Assembly: GCA_029243025.1 (NCBI GenBank)
Contig: JAQWSU010000033.1
Location: 124,001 to 188,000, forward strand
From: Pirellulaceae bacterium
GTDB taxonomy: Bacteria; Planctomycetota; Planctomycetia; Pirellulales; Pirellulaceae
DNA: 64,000 bases
Direction: 5' to 3'
Position numbers and translations under genes: made by a program. Positions 37,529 through 46,699 of this stretch are shown piece by piece. The notes beneath the pieces were generated by a model. The model was not told where the DNA came from. It ran no database searches and worked only from the letters and a program-made list of their open reading frames with translations. Positions within the stretch are counted from its first letter, which is position 1. Each line of letters opens with the position of its first letter.

Positions 37529-38004
37529 ACGATCCGTTTCAACAACAGGCGGCGGTTGGGGCCGCTACCCCCCCTCCGCAGCTTTCCATCCAACCCTCAA
37601 CCTTCGACACTACGAATGCGCCGCAGGCTGCCGGTGAAATGGAGCCACACGCTAAATCCAGATCCTTTCGTGCAGCTTCATCACTCCCCCGTTAACAAGC
37701 ACGAGAGTCACCGGTTGCTGAGCGCGAGCGAACGAACGGCTCGAACCCGTCTGCAGTCTGGCGCGGTCCAATCTACCTCCACTTGCAGGGCTGAAGCCCG
37801 GGTAACCTCCCACGCTCAACAGACGGCAATTCATACCAAGGGGGGATACCGAAGGATGACTTCCAGAGTTTTCACCCACCGTAATGTTCTCACCAAAGGG
37901 TAACCCAGACCCCCAATCACTTTTCCCCTGACGAAGGTAAACGACCGTTCGCAAACTTTCACCGCGCGGGTGAGGGCAATCTCAATTCACGGGTAAATCC
38001 ATTC
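37529..38004. other. 476-base stretch between two plus-strand genes
   Basis: This separates the giant cytochrome gene from the glycosyltransferase gene. A 115-codon open frame exists on the plus strand, but its sequence is not protein-like and matches nothing I know. The first 30 bases after the stop contain a GC-rich GCGGC/GCCGC hairpin without a T-run. I recognise no RNA gene or mobile-element remnant. Confidence 0.45.
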
Positions 38005-39255
38005 ATGGCGCATTTTGCAGTTATTTGCCCCGAATCCCCGGGCCATTTCAACCCGATGACCACACTGATCGCTGCCTTAAAGACAGAAGGCCACCAGGTC
38101 AGCTGGATAGGAACACTTGACGGCACTGCTCGCGCAAAACGACTCAACATTGACTCAATTGCAGTGGGTCAGAGCGAATATCCCATTGGATCACTGGACT
38201 CGATCCTCGAGCAACTGGGGCAACTCTCCGGCTGGCGAGCAGCCCGATTTTCATTGAATGCCTACCTTTCCGCGATGAAGGTGCTCCAGAGAGATTGCCC
38301 CCAAGCGATTCGCGATTCCGGCGCAACCGCTTTGATAACCGACGAAACGGTCTTTGCCAGCCGCAACCTTGCCGACGTGGTCGGCCTACCATGGATCTCC
38401 GTCAGCAATGCGCTTTGTCTGCATCCGGATGCCGACCATCCGCCTCTGCTGCCCGCTTGGAAATATCGCAAAACACGAGTCGCCCGAATCCGAAATTCGC
38501 TGGGTCGATCATTTGGCGGTTTGATGATGCGTTCGATGCGAAAGCAAATCTTTGATTTTCGTCGACAACACAACTTGCCAGCCTACGATTTTTTTCACCA
38601 AAATGTCTCAGAGCGAGCCACAATCGTTCAGTGTCCAAGCGAATTCGATTACCCGCGTTCGAATCCACCCGCATGGCTGCATTACGTCGGAGCGCTCCAT
38701 CAGACCTCCAGCCGTCCGTCCGTGGATTTCTCCTACGAGCGTCTGGACGGTCGCCCTTTGATCTACGCATCTCTGGGCACCGCCCAAAATCGCTTGTATT
38801 CGCTCTTCCAAACGATTGCCGCAGCCGCTGATGATCCGTCTTATCAACTCGTCATTTCACTGGGGGGAGGTGGAACACCGGAAGACCTTGGCCCACTTCC
38901 CGGAAATCCGATCGTGGTTCCCTTTGCTCCCCAACTCGAATTAATTCGTCGCGCCAGCCTTGTAATCACCCACGCAGGAATGAACACCGCCATGGAGTCG
39001 ATCGCCCAAGGCAAGCCCATGGTCGCCATACCGATCACGAACGATCAACCTGCGGTCGCCGCCAGAATCGCCTGGACAGGCTGTGGTGAAGTGGTGCCGA
39101 TCCGTCAAGTGAATCGGCAAAGACTGACGCGGGCAATTCACAGGGTCTTGGAAGAGGAACGATACCGCCAAAACAGTCTTCGCTTGTCAGCCGCCAATCG
39201 TCGTGCAGGAGGCGTTTCCGTCGCTACAAAAAAAATCGCCCGATCATTAAGCTGA
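38005..39255 (+). CDS. UGT/MGT-family glycosyltransferase (GT1-like)
   Basis: This 416-residue GT-B enzyme begins MAHFAVICPESPGHFNPMTT, the typical GT1 N-terminus with the catalytic His (GHFNP). It continues with PWISVSNALCLHP, IYASLGTAQNRL (start of the C-terminal donor domain), VPFAPQLELIRRASLVITHAGMNTAMESIAQGKPMVAIPITNDQP (PSPG-like donor box with HAGMNT and DQP). Relatives glycosylate sterols, polyketides or carotenoid/zeaxanthin-type lipids with UDP-sugars. No biosynthetic cluster is adjacent, so the acceptor is unknown. It is preceded by 476 gene-free bases and converges with a PEP-CTERM gene 38 bases away. Confidence 0.85.
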   Translation: MAHFAVICPESPGHFNPMTTLIAALKTEGHQVSWIGTLDGTARAKRLNIDSIAVGQSEYPIGSLDSILEQLGQLSGWRAARFSLNAYLSAMKVLQRDCPQAIRDSGATALITDETVFASRNLADVVGLPWISVSNALCLHPDADHPPLLPAWKYRKTRVARIRNSLGRSFGGLMMRSMRKQIFDFRRQHNLPAYDFFHQNVSERATIVQCPSEFDYPRSNPPAWLHYVGALHQTSSRPSVDFSYERLDGRPLIYASLGTAQNRLYSLFQTIAAAADDPSYQLVISLGGGGTPEDLGPLPGNPIVVPFAPQLELIRRASLVITHAGMNTAMESIAQGKPMVAIPITNDQPAVAARIAWTGCGEVVPIRQVNRQRLTRAIHRVLEEERYRQNSLRLSAANRRAGGVSVATKKIARSLS

Positions 39256-39293
39256 TCGAGCGATTCAAATTTTTTAACAAGTATCCACACAGC

Positions 39294-40565
39294 CTACTTG
39301 CGGCGAGCGAGGAAACAAAGACATCCGAACAAGATCAAAACCATGGAAGTGGGCTCGGGAACCACGACTGCAGGATTCGGACCGCCTGGTCGCTCGCCCG
39401 CGTCATATCCAGCATTGCTAAATGCTGCCACCAAGTCACCCGAATTAAAGGTCATGTCACCATCCCAATCGCCTTGGTCCCAGGTCGCGGCTTGTCCCGA
39501 TTCGTATTTAGCGGCGGAGAACACTTTGACCAAGTCCGAGCTATCGAACACGCCATTAAGGTCCGCATCACCCATCCAGGTGTTCTTTAATCCGTTCACC
39601 CAAGCAATGCGATCCGCCGTATTCACAACGCCGTCTTCATTCAAGTCGTAGCTCAAATCTTGATTCGCAATGCCTACGGATGCGTTGAGATCCAAGTCAC
39701 CCGAATCAAGAGCGCCGTTGGCGTTGTAATCGCCTTCAATCCCTGGGGCCAGATCATCCACCAACTCGACTGAGGGAAATACGTCCGAACGTCGCCACAG
39801 GTCCCCATTATCCGTTTCCCACATCCATTGCGAATCACGACCACCACCGATGTCGTCGTCGTTAACGGCCATTCCGAAGCCCATCTCACCATTCTTGATG
39901 ATATTCTCGGGCGTTTCGTCTAATGACTCCCATGGGAAAGCAACTTCAAAGGTCCAATTGTTGTCGTCAATGATCTGAGCAACGCTGGTGTCTGTACCAC
40001 GAGGATACGCGGTGAGCTCATCGTCTTCCGGATTAAACGGGTCGCCACCATCGTACGAATTAATGCCCCACGAAAACGCAGAAGTGCTGTCTTCAGGAAT
40101 TCGGAGTTCACCACAATAAGCTTCCGCATTATCGCCAGCAACTGCGGTCAACTGAAAGGCGGGTGTGCCCGGATTGGCATCAGGCCGATAGTCATCAACA
40201 TCGAGATTTTGTGCATCAATATAAAACTCAACACTATCGTCTTGCCAATTGCAACTATCTTCGTTCACGATCTCGTCATCCTTGATATCGACGAACAAAT
40301 AAAGATTGTCAGCATCCCAAAGCGCCTGCCAGGTGATTTGCATGTCGTCGTCACCATCATTGGGATCATCACCGGGCAATTCATAGAATTCGTCAAACGT
40401 ACGAACCGTCGCTTGCTCCCAAACGGCATCGTTACCTAGACCGTCAATCACAGGAGGCGTCGCCGTTCTTTGAAAGGACGCGACGACCTCATCTTGAGCA
40501 GCGACGGTTGCTGTCAGGCAGCAAAGCGCAGCAACCTCCACACAAAACATTCCAATGGCTTTCAT
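39294..40565 (-). CDS. PEP-CTERM protein with CBM9/DOMON-like domain and dockerin-like module
   Basis: This exported 423-residue protein has a signal peptide after Met at 40565 (GAGG 7 bases upstream), then a region like CBM9/DOMON sugar-binding domains (ATPPVIDGLGNDAVWEQA, WQALWDADNLYLFVDIKD, DDSVEFYIDAQN, FEVAFPWESL). A dockerin-like module follows (EGDYNANGALDSGDLDLN, DLNEDGVVNTADRIAWV, GDADLNGVFDSSDLVKVF, WDGDMTFNSGDLVAAFS) with calcium-binding D-x-N-x-D loops. The end VPEPTSMVLILFGCLCFLARRK is a PEP-CTERM sorting signal: VPEP, one membrane helix and basic tail, processed by exosortase. The same C-terminal module occurs in two other proteins of this window. Confidence 0.88.
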   Translation of the reverse strand: MKAIGMFCVEVAALCCLTATVAAQDEVVASFQRTATPPVIDGLGNDAVWEQATVRTFDEFYELPGDDPNDGDDDMQITWQALWDADNLYLFVDIKDDEIVNEDSCNWQDDSVEFYIDAQNLDVDDYRPDANPGTPAFQLTAVAGDNAEAYCGELRIPEDSTSAFSWGINSYDGGDPFNPEDDELTAYPRGTDTSVAQIIDDNNWTFEVAFPWESLDETPENIIKNGEMGFGMAVNDDDIGGGRDSQWMWETDNGDLWRRSDVFPSVELVDDLAPGIEGDYNANGALDSGDLDLNASVGIANQDLSYDLNEDGVVNTADRIAWVNGLKNTWMGDADLNGVFDSSDLVKVFSAAKYESGQAATWDQGDWDGDMTFNSGDLVAAFSNAGYDAGERPGGPNPAVVVPEPTSMVLILFGCLCFLARRK

Positions 40566-40922
40566 GTTCAAACCTCGCGTAAACTTTCTAAATGTCGACT
40601 TCAAATGCGGAACGACACCCGTACGCGAAGCGTTTTACCAGGCATCGGTCAACGAAAATGCAAAGCCCGACGTGGTCGCCAGGGCAGAGTTGCCCAGACG
40701 AGACGGCACTTGTATTAGCACGGAGTCTAACATTAACCGTGAAAAACGGGCAATAAAAAGGGTGAGAATTTGTCTCGATCCGGATTTGTTATCCCGGGCG
40801 GTGAAACAACTTTCCCGCTGGAAACCTGGCAATTAGAATGAAATAGATGTATCGATCTATGAGCGCACGCTTCGACCGCCCCTCTGACTCCTCAAGAAAA
40901 TCGCAGGATCCGACCCGAACTC
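40566..40922. other. Divergent intergenic region (PEP-CTERM gene / split ASPIC gene)
   Basis: These 357 bases separate the divergently transcribed PEP-CTERM protein gene and the UGA-containing ASPIC/UnbV gene. The short open frames here are not convincing genes. Promoters for both should lie here; I could not assign them. Confidence 0.5.
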
Positions 40923-43900
40923 ATGATTAAACCGGCGTTGAGCCCGCAATCTTTCGAGTTTCGACTGCGTCAAGGATCGTTTACACCGGTGCCCGTCTGT
41001 TATCTCTTGGTCCTGCTGTTTTTGGCAACGTGGGGTTGCAGCCCAAGCCCACCCAAGCAACCGACTTCCCACCCGGCCTCCGAAGTGCCCCCGGCCTCAG
41101 GGCGAGAAAACGCGTCGAAAGAGTCCAGCATCATCACGCTGGGCTCAACTACGGCCGTCCCTCTCGACCCGCCCAATCCAATCTCCGACTTGAAAAATAA
41201 GCAGGACCCCAAACAAGATAACTGGCCCAGCGAGTCGATAAGCGAAGCTGCCAGTCAGCAACTCTACCGACTACGAGAGGCAATGCTCAATTCGGAACGC
41301 TTGCGGACACAATCGTCCAGTATTATCGCTGATACGGTTACCGGCGAACCTTTACTGCCGTTAAATTTGCCAATCGCATTTCAAACTGATCGGGTGGTGG
41401 TTCGTCGCCTGAAAAAATCATCTCCGCCACAGCTTTCCGACAGATCAGAGATTGTCGACTCCCTCAAGGCATTAAGCCGCTCTTTGGGCGTTGGCCCGCA
41501 CTTAGAAATCGCTTTCAAGCTTTTTGATATCGAAATCGAAGCCGACGGCTTTAGTACGCTAATTCGTTACGAGGCCAGCAACCGAACGACCGCACAAGCG
41601 ACCGAACAAACAGCCGTTTGGAAATGTCGATGGAATTTACCCGCAGGTCAGATTTCACCGCCGCAAATCACCCGCTTCCATGTGGAAAGTTTTGAGCAGG
41701 TGGAATTGGTCATGCCGACCGGTCGACTTTTCGGAGACTGTACAGCCTCTGCATTGCAAGCGAATGATTCATATCAACAACAGATCTTACCCAGCATCAC
41801 CGACTGGTTACCCCAGATACCGCGAGAGTTCATGAGTCAATTTGGGCATCATGGCCTGGCAATCGGCGACGTCAACGGAGACCAACTCGATGATCTCTAT
41901 GTTTGTGATGCGGGGGGCCTACCGAACCGCCTCTATATTCAACAAGCGGATGGTACCGCAATCGATGCGTCGGCAAGTTCTGCAGTTAACTTCCTTGAAG
42001 ATTCTGTGGGAGCCCTTCTAATCGATTTAGATAACGATGGAGATCAAGACCTCGTCGTCGGCACCGACCCTGTACTACAGATTGCCGAAAATGATGGCAC
42101 AGGTCATTTCGTCCTGCATCGCAGCATCAGCACTGATACCGATTCGTTTTCCCTCTGCGCTGCCGATTATGATTCAGACGGAGACCTTGATATCTACGTT
42201 TGTGGTTACGACGTGCGACGTAAAGACCCGACTCATCGTGGTCTCCCCTTTCCACTTCCGTATCATGACGCAAACAACGGCGCTCCCAATCGCTTACTTC
42301 GCAACGACGGTGATTTCCATTTCACGGATGTGACCCAAATCGCGGGTCTCGACCAAAACAACAGTCGCTTTAGCATGGCCGCCTCCTGGGAAGATGTCGA
42401 CAACGATGGCGATCAGGACCTTTATGTGGCGAACGACTTCGGTCGAAACAATCTGTACATGAACGATGAGGGTCAATTTCATGATTCAGCCAAATCGGCG
42501 AATGTGGAGGACCACGCGTCGGGCATGTCCGTTTCCTGGGCCGATTATGATCGTGATGGCCGAATGGATCTCTATGTTGGCAACATGTTTTCCTCGGCTG
42601 GAAGCCGAATAACTCACCAAGACCGTTTCGCTGCAGGCGTTTCGCCCGGCACTGTGAAGCAACTGCAAAGGATGGCACGTGGTAACACATTATTTCGCAA
42701 TGAAAGCGACAACGCTCCTCATTTCCAAGATGTAAGTCAAACGCTTGGGGTCACCATGGGCCGTTGGGCGTGGGGTTCTCGTTTTGTCGACACTCGCAAT
42801 ACAGGTTGGCCCGATTTGATTGTCGCCAACGGCTACCTGACGAATGACAATCACGATGATTTATGAAGCTTCGTCTGGCGACAAGTTGTGTCGCGATCAC
42901 CACGGACCACGGCAGACAACCTGGCAAGCTATCGCGATTCATGGCGGGCAACCATGAAACTCCTGCGCGAGGGTCGATCTTTCAGCGGTCGTGAGCGTAA
43001 TTGCGCCTTCATGAATTGCGATGGGCAAGCATTTGCGAACATTTCGGCAGTAAGCGGTCTCAACTACGATGATGACGGACGCGCACTTGCAGTCAGCGAC
43101 TGGGATCAGGATGGTGACCTGGACCTCTGGTTTCTCAACCGCACGGGGCCTCGCCTGCGCTTAATGATTAACCAAAGCGATCAGAGGTCCAGTCAGTCGA
43201 ACAAATTTGTCGCCTTTCAACTCCAAGGTACTGAATCGAATCGCGATGGGATTGGAGCTCGCGTTACCGTCCACTTGCCAGACCCCACGAACGGGGAAAC
43301 GCCCTCCACGACGCTACCGATTCACCAAACATTGTCTGCAGGAGACGCTTTTCTGTCGCAATCCAGTAAGTGGTTACATTTTGGCCTGGGAGAGGCCGAT
43401 TCCATTGAGAGCGTACTCGTACGCTGGCCCTCAGGAAGGCTGGAGACCTTCAAGGGCTGCCAACTCGGAAATCGCTATCGATTAATCGAAGGTGCTGGCA
43501 AACCGATCCTCGTTGATCAGTCGTCAAGGAATATCGTTCTTAAACCCTCGAAGCAGCAAACAGCGTCCCCTGCAAAACTGCAACGCGTGGCATTCGCCAC
43601 TCCTGTTCCATTACCCATCGTCAAATACAGAGCTGATGCCGGCACGGAAACTCCACTCACCGCAACCAACGATCGCCCGCTAGTCGTTTCCCTCTGGGCC
43701 AGCTGGTGTTTGCCCTGCCTTGCTGAACTAGAACAATTGACCGACCAGGCCGACTCCCTGAAACAGGCAGGAATCGACGTCCTCGCACTCTCTTTGAATG
43801 GCCTCGACAAGAACCATGCGGACTCAGCCGAAGACGCGATTCACTTCTTAGACAAAATTAGCTTTCCTTGGCCCCGGGGAATTGCTCAGCAGGAGTCGCT

Positions 43901-44993
43901 CGAAAAAATACTGCTCCTCGAAGAGTTGCTTTTCAACCGCCGACCCCAGTTATCAGTTCCAACAAGTCTCCTAATTACAAAGGACGGTGAATTAGCGGCC
44001 ATTTACCGCGGCCCAATTTCGCCGAGCGCAATCATCCAAGATGTGCGTCAGTTGAACTCGCCTGCCAAGGATCCGCGTGATTTTTCCGCACCTCTGTCCG
44101 GTAGCTGGAACACACCTCCTCGCCAGCTAATGGTCAGCGCATTAGCAAGGGAGTTCCGCACACGTGGCTACCAAGCCGACTACGCCCGGTATCTGTCCCT
44201 GGACCGAGAGCGGCTGAAACGAGCCCGCGACCTAGCGAGCAGCCCGGAACAAAAGGCGCAAATTGACTCACAGTATGCGCAGGCCAACTTCACCCTTGGC
44301 GTCGCGCTCGCTGCGTCGGGCCAAACCGAAGAAGCAATCGATCATTTCCGCCGCGCCATTGCCGCACAAGCTGACCACACGGATGCACTGATTAACCTGG
44401 GAGTCCTGTTGGCGAAAGCCGGCGATTCGCAAGCGGCCCTCCAATCGTTTCAGCAAGCCGTCAAATTCAATCCTGATTCGCTACCAGCCCGAATCAATCT
44501 GGCAACCGCCCTCAGCTCTCGCAAGTCGTTTCAGGAGTCGATTGAACATTACCGCTATGTTTTAAGGAAACAACCAAGCCAGGAGCTTCACCAACGTTTT
44601 GGACGCGTTCTTTTAGAAACAGGTACCTACCAAGAAGCCGCCAAACAGTTCGAGAGTGCGCTGCAATTGGAAAAGCGAGACTTTGCGTCCACCCTCGCAC
44701 TCACTTGGCTATTGGCAACCTGTAACGAAGATTCAGTACGCGACGGAGAACGGGCATTAGAGCTGGCAAAGCGGCTGAATTCTGGACAAACCACCAATGA
44801 TCCGCTCGTGCTCGACATCCTGGCTGCTGCCTTTGCCGAAGCTGGCGACTTCACCCAGGCTCGCGAGACACAACTCGAGGCGATTAAGCGGCTTGGCTCG
44901 CAGAACGTAAAAGCACTGACTGCCTTTGAGCAACGGTTGCGTCATTATGAAGATGGCCGTCCATTCCGTGACAGCGACGCCAAATATCCATAG
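40923..44993 (+). CDS. FG-GAP/ASPIC-UnbV-thioredoxin-TPR protein with in-frame TGA (candidate selenoprotein, copy A)
   Basis: If the TGA at 42864-42866 is read through, this is one protein of 1356 residues. Order: lipoprotein-type or signal N-terminus (LLVLLFLATWGCS), an unrecognised domain, an FG-GAP/VCBS propeller with repeated D-x-D-x-D-G-D calcium loops (about 305-640), then DDL-[UGA648]-SFVWRQVVS, ERNCAFMN with Cys694, an ASPIC/UnbV domain (about 760-840), a thioredoxin/TlpA-like domain with WASWCLPC (Cys929, Cys932), and TPR repeats (about 1110-1330). The frame is the same before and after the TGA. The paralogue at 57839-61309 has TGA at the same place, and both have a hairpin 17 bases after it. 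A separate downstream gene would have to start without a plausible start inside the homologous region. Alternative: a TGA that ends translation. Confidence 0.8.
42878..42894 (+). promoter_or_regulatory. Candidate bacterial SECIS hairpin, copy A
   Basis: Arm GCGACA, loop AGTTG, arm TGTCGC: a perfect 6-bp stem with a 5-base loop. The loop starts 17 bases after the TGA at 42864-42866, the same distance that I count for E. coli fdhF, and G is the loop's second base. It encodes part of W-R-Q-V-V-S-R. The paralogue has the same stem with a different loop (GGTCG), so the pairing is kept although codons could vary. Confidence 0.7.
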
Positions 44994-45001
44994 GGTTTAA
45001 A

Positions 45002-46699
45002 TCATTTACGATCGATTTGGACGGATGTTTGCCCCTGTTCGATCGTTATCCGCTGATTCGTCGCCACATCTTTGACGACATCCACACCTCCCCCCGGCCA
45101 GTGAACTCGGATCTCATCAATTTTCGCGTTAGTCCCAACACCAAAATGCAGGTCGGAACCGAAGTGGCTTTGGTATCCCCGTCCACGGCGAACTTCGTCC
45201 ACTTGCTTGTTATCGCCAGTCATGACTTCGACTCGGGCACCTACGCCTTCTCGATTTGCACGACGGCCAGCCAATCTGACGTCCAGCCAATGATGTTTTA
45301 CGGGGCTGTCATTCCTGAGCAACGTGGGTCCTTCGCGAGAGTTAAGAATAACAACATCGATATCCCCGTCATTATCCAGGTCGTCAAAACCGGCGCCACG
45401 ACTGCTGAGTTTCACCCGCATTCCCGATCCGGCGGAATCCGTCACATTTCGGAACTTTCCTTGCCCGGAATTTTCAAACAAAATATTCCGCGCCCGATAG
45501 GAGGTGCGATCATCGAATCGCTCAACGTTCGGATACAAGTGCCCACAGGCAACAAAAATATCTCGATCTCCGTCGTTATCAAAATCCACAAATCCATTGC
45601 CCCAGGTAACTTCTGCGTTCGTTCCTAAACCCGCGCCGCTCAGATTGGTCGTGTCTTCGAGAAAGACGCCGTTTACATTTTTGTAGAGCGTCGCCAGTTC
45701 ATTTTGATAGGAGGTCACATGCAAATCAAAATGCCCATCGTTGTCAAAATCACTGCAATCAACACCCATTGTCCCCTGGATGGTTCCGGTTCGATCGTAC
45801 GAAAAACCGCTTAGCAAACCGATCTCCTTGAATCGACCTTTTCCATTATTCTGAAAAACGAAATTCGCCCCCACATCGTTGCCGACAAAGAGGTCACTAT
45901 CGCCATCTAAATCGAAGTCAGTCGCCACCATGCCCATCCCATAACCCAACTTACTCGCGATCCCGCTATCCTCACTGAAATCCACAAAAGTGCCGTCACC
46001 GTTGTTCCGATAAAGCGAATCAGCTTCAGGATCAAAGTCGAGTGGGCTCGCGTAAACCGAAAAGCCTTGCCGGGTACGATCGATCTGTTGGTCGTAGGAA
46101 AACTTTAAATAGTTCGCCACATAGAGATCGAGGTCACCATCCTGGTCGATATCGATAAAGCAGACGCCCGCCCCAACTCGGTCTCCATCATCGACGCCAG
46201 CCGCCTTGGCAACCTCAGTAAACGTTCCATCTCCTTCGTTTCGATAGAGTCGATTAGGGCCGAAGTTACTCACGTAAAGATCAGGATCGCCATCCTGATC
46301 AAAATCACCGACGGTCACACCGAGCCCATGCTGGTCGTCACCGACACCTGCTTGTTGAGTGACGTCGGTAAATTTCCAATTTCCATCATTGCGATAGAGC
46401 GCATTACGCACTGGCCGACTCGGTCGATCTCGAGCGGGGGCACCATTCAGGAAATAGATATCAACATCCCCGTCGCCGTCATAATCAAACAACGCTAAGC
46501 CAGCGCTGACGTACTCAACAATCAAATGGCGACCATCACTACCGTCAGAATGTTGAAATGTAATTCCCGTTTCGGATGTTACATCGGTAAGTCGAATTCG
46601 TGATTCATCAGCGTCCAACATTCCACAGCCGAGCAGCAGGAAAACAAAGCCTAGGTTGCGACGAATCATCGTTGATAAATTCGATCCGGTATGAATCAC
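45002..46699 (-). CDS. CRTAC1-type FG-GAP/ASPIC-UnbV exported protein
   Basis: This 565-residue secreted protein begins with a hydrophobic leader (NLGFVFLLLGCGML; a lipobox-like LLGC is possible). The CRTAC1-type start (GITFQHSDGSDGRHLIVEYVSAG) is followed by FG-GAP repeats with D-x-D-x-D-G-D calcium loops (DYDGDGDVDIYFLNGAP) and a C-terminal ASPIC/UnbV domain (NREGVGARVEV, GYQSHFGSDLHFGVG, RVHWPGG). No catalytic residues are known for such proteins. Its ATG at 46699 overlaps the stop of the TPR gene as ATGA, so translation is probably coupled; an internal Met at 46669 also begins the leader. It is convergent with copy A of the candidate selenoprotein gene. It lacks an in-frame TGA. Confidence 0.88.
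   Translation of the reverse strand: MIHTGSNLSTMIRRNLGFVFLLLGCGMLDADESRIRLTDVTSETGITFQHSDGSDGRHLIVEYVSAGLALFDYDGDGDVDIYFLNGAPARDRPSRPVRNALYRNDGNWKFTDVTQQAGVGDDQHGLGVTVGDFDQDGDPDLYVSNFGPNRLYRNEGDGTFTEVAKAAGVDDGDRVGAGVCFIDIDQDGDLDLYVANYLKFSYDQQIDRTRQGFSVYASPLDFDPEADSLYRNNGDGTFVDFSEDSGIASKLGYGMGMVATDFDLDGDSDLFVGNDVGANFVFQNNGKGRFKEIGLLSGFSYDRTGTIQGTMGVDCSDFDNDGHFDLHVTSYQNELATLYKNVNGVFLEDTTNLSGAGLGTNAEVTWGNGFVDFDNDGDRDIFVACGHLYPNVERFDDRTSYRARNILFENSGQGKFRNVTDSAGSGMRVKLSSRGAGFDDLDNDGDIDVVILNSREGPTLLRNDSPVKHHWLDVRLAGRRANREGVGARVEVMTGDNKQVDEVRRGRGYQSHFGSDLHFGVGTNAKIDEIRVHWPGGGVDVVKDVATNQRITIEQGQTSVQIDRK

Noticed and set aside
37556-37903. A 115-codon plus-strand open frame after the giant cytochrome gene
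   Set aside because: Rich in Arg, Ser, Thr, Pro and His without any domain pattern; looks like chance in GC-rich intergenic DNA.
39241-39275. CGATCA/TGATCG hairpin at the end of the glycosyltransferase gene as a terminator
   Set aside because: The T-run lies 11 bases beyond the stem and part of the stem is inside the coding region; too weak to report as a terminator.
42870-42881. A second possible hairpin GTC-TGGC-GAC closer to the copy A TGA
   Set aside because: Only 3 bp and only 9 bases from the TGA, which is too near for a SECIS; the 6-bp hairpin at 42878-42894 is better and is conserved in copy B.
42864-42888. The TGA as true stop, with a separate downstream gene starting near 42888 (GTG) in copy A
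   Set aside because: The two halves share a frame, the codons between TGA and the next possible start encode a segment conserved with copy B, and copy B shows the same arrangement.
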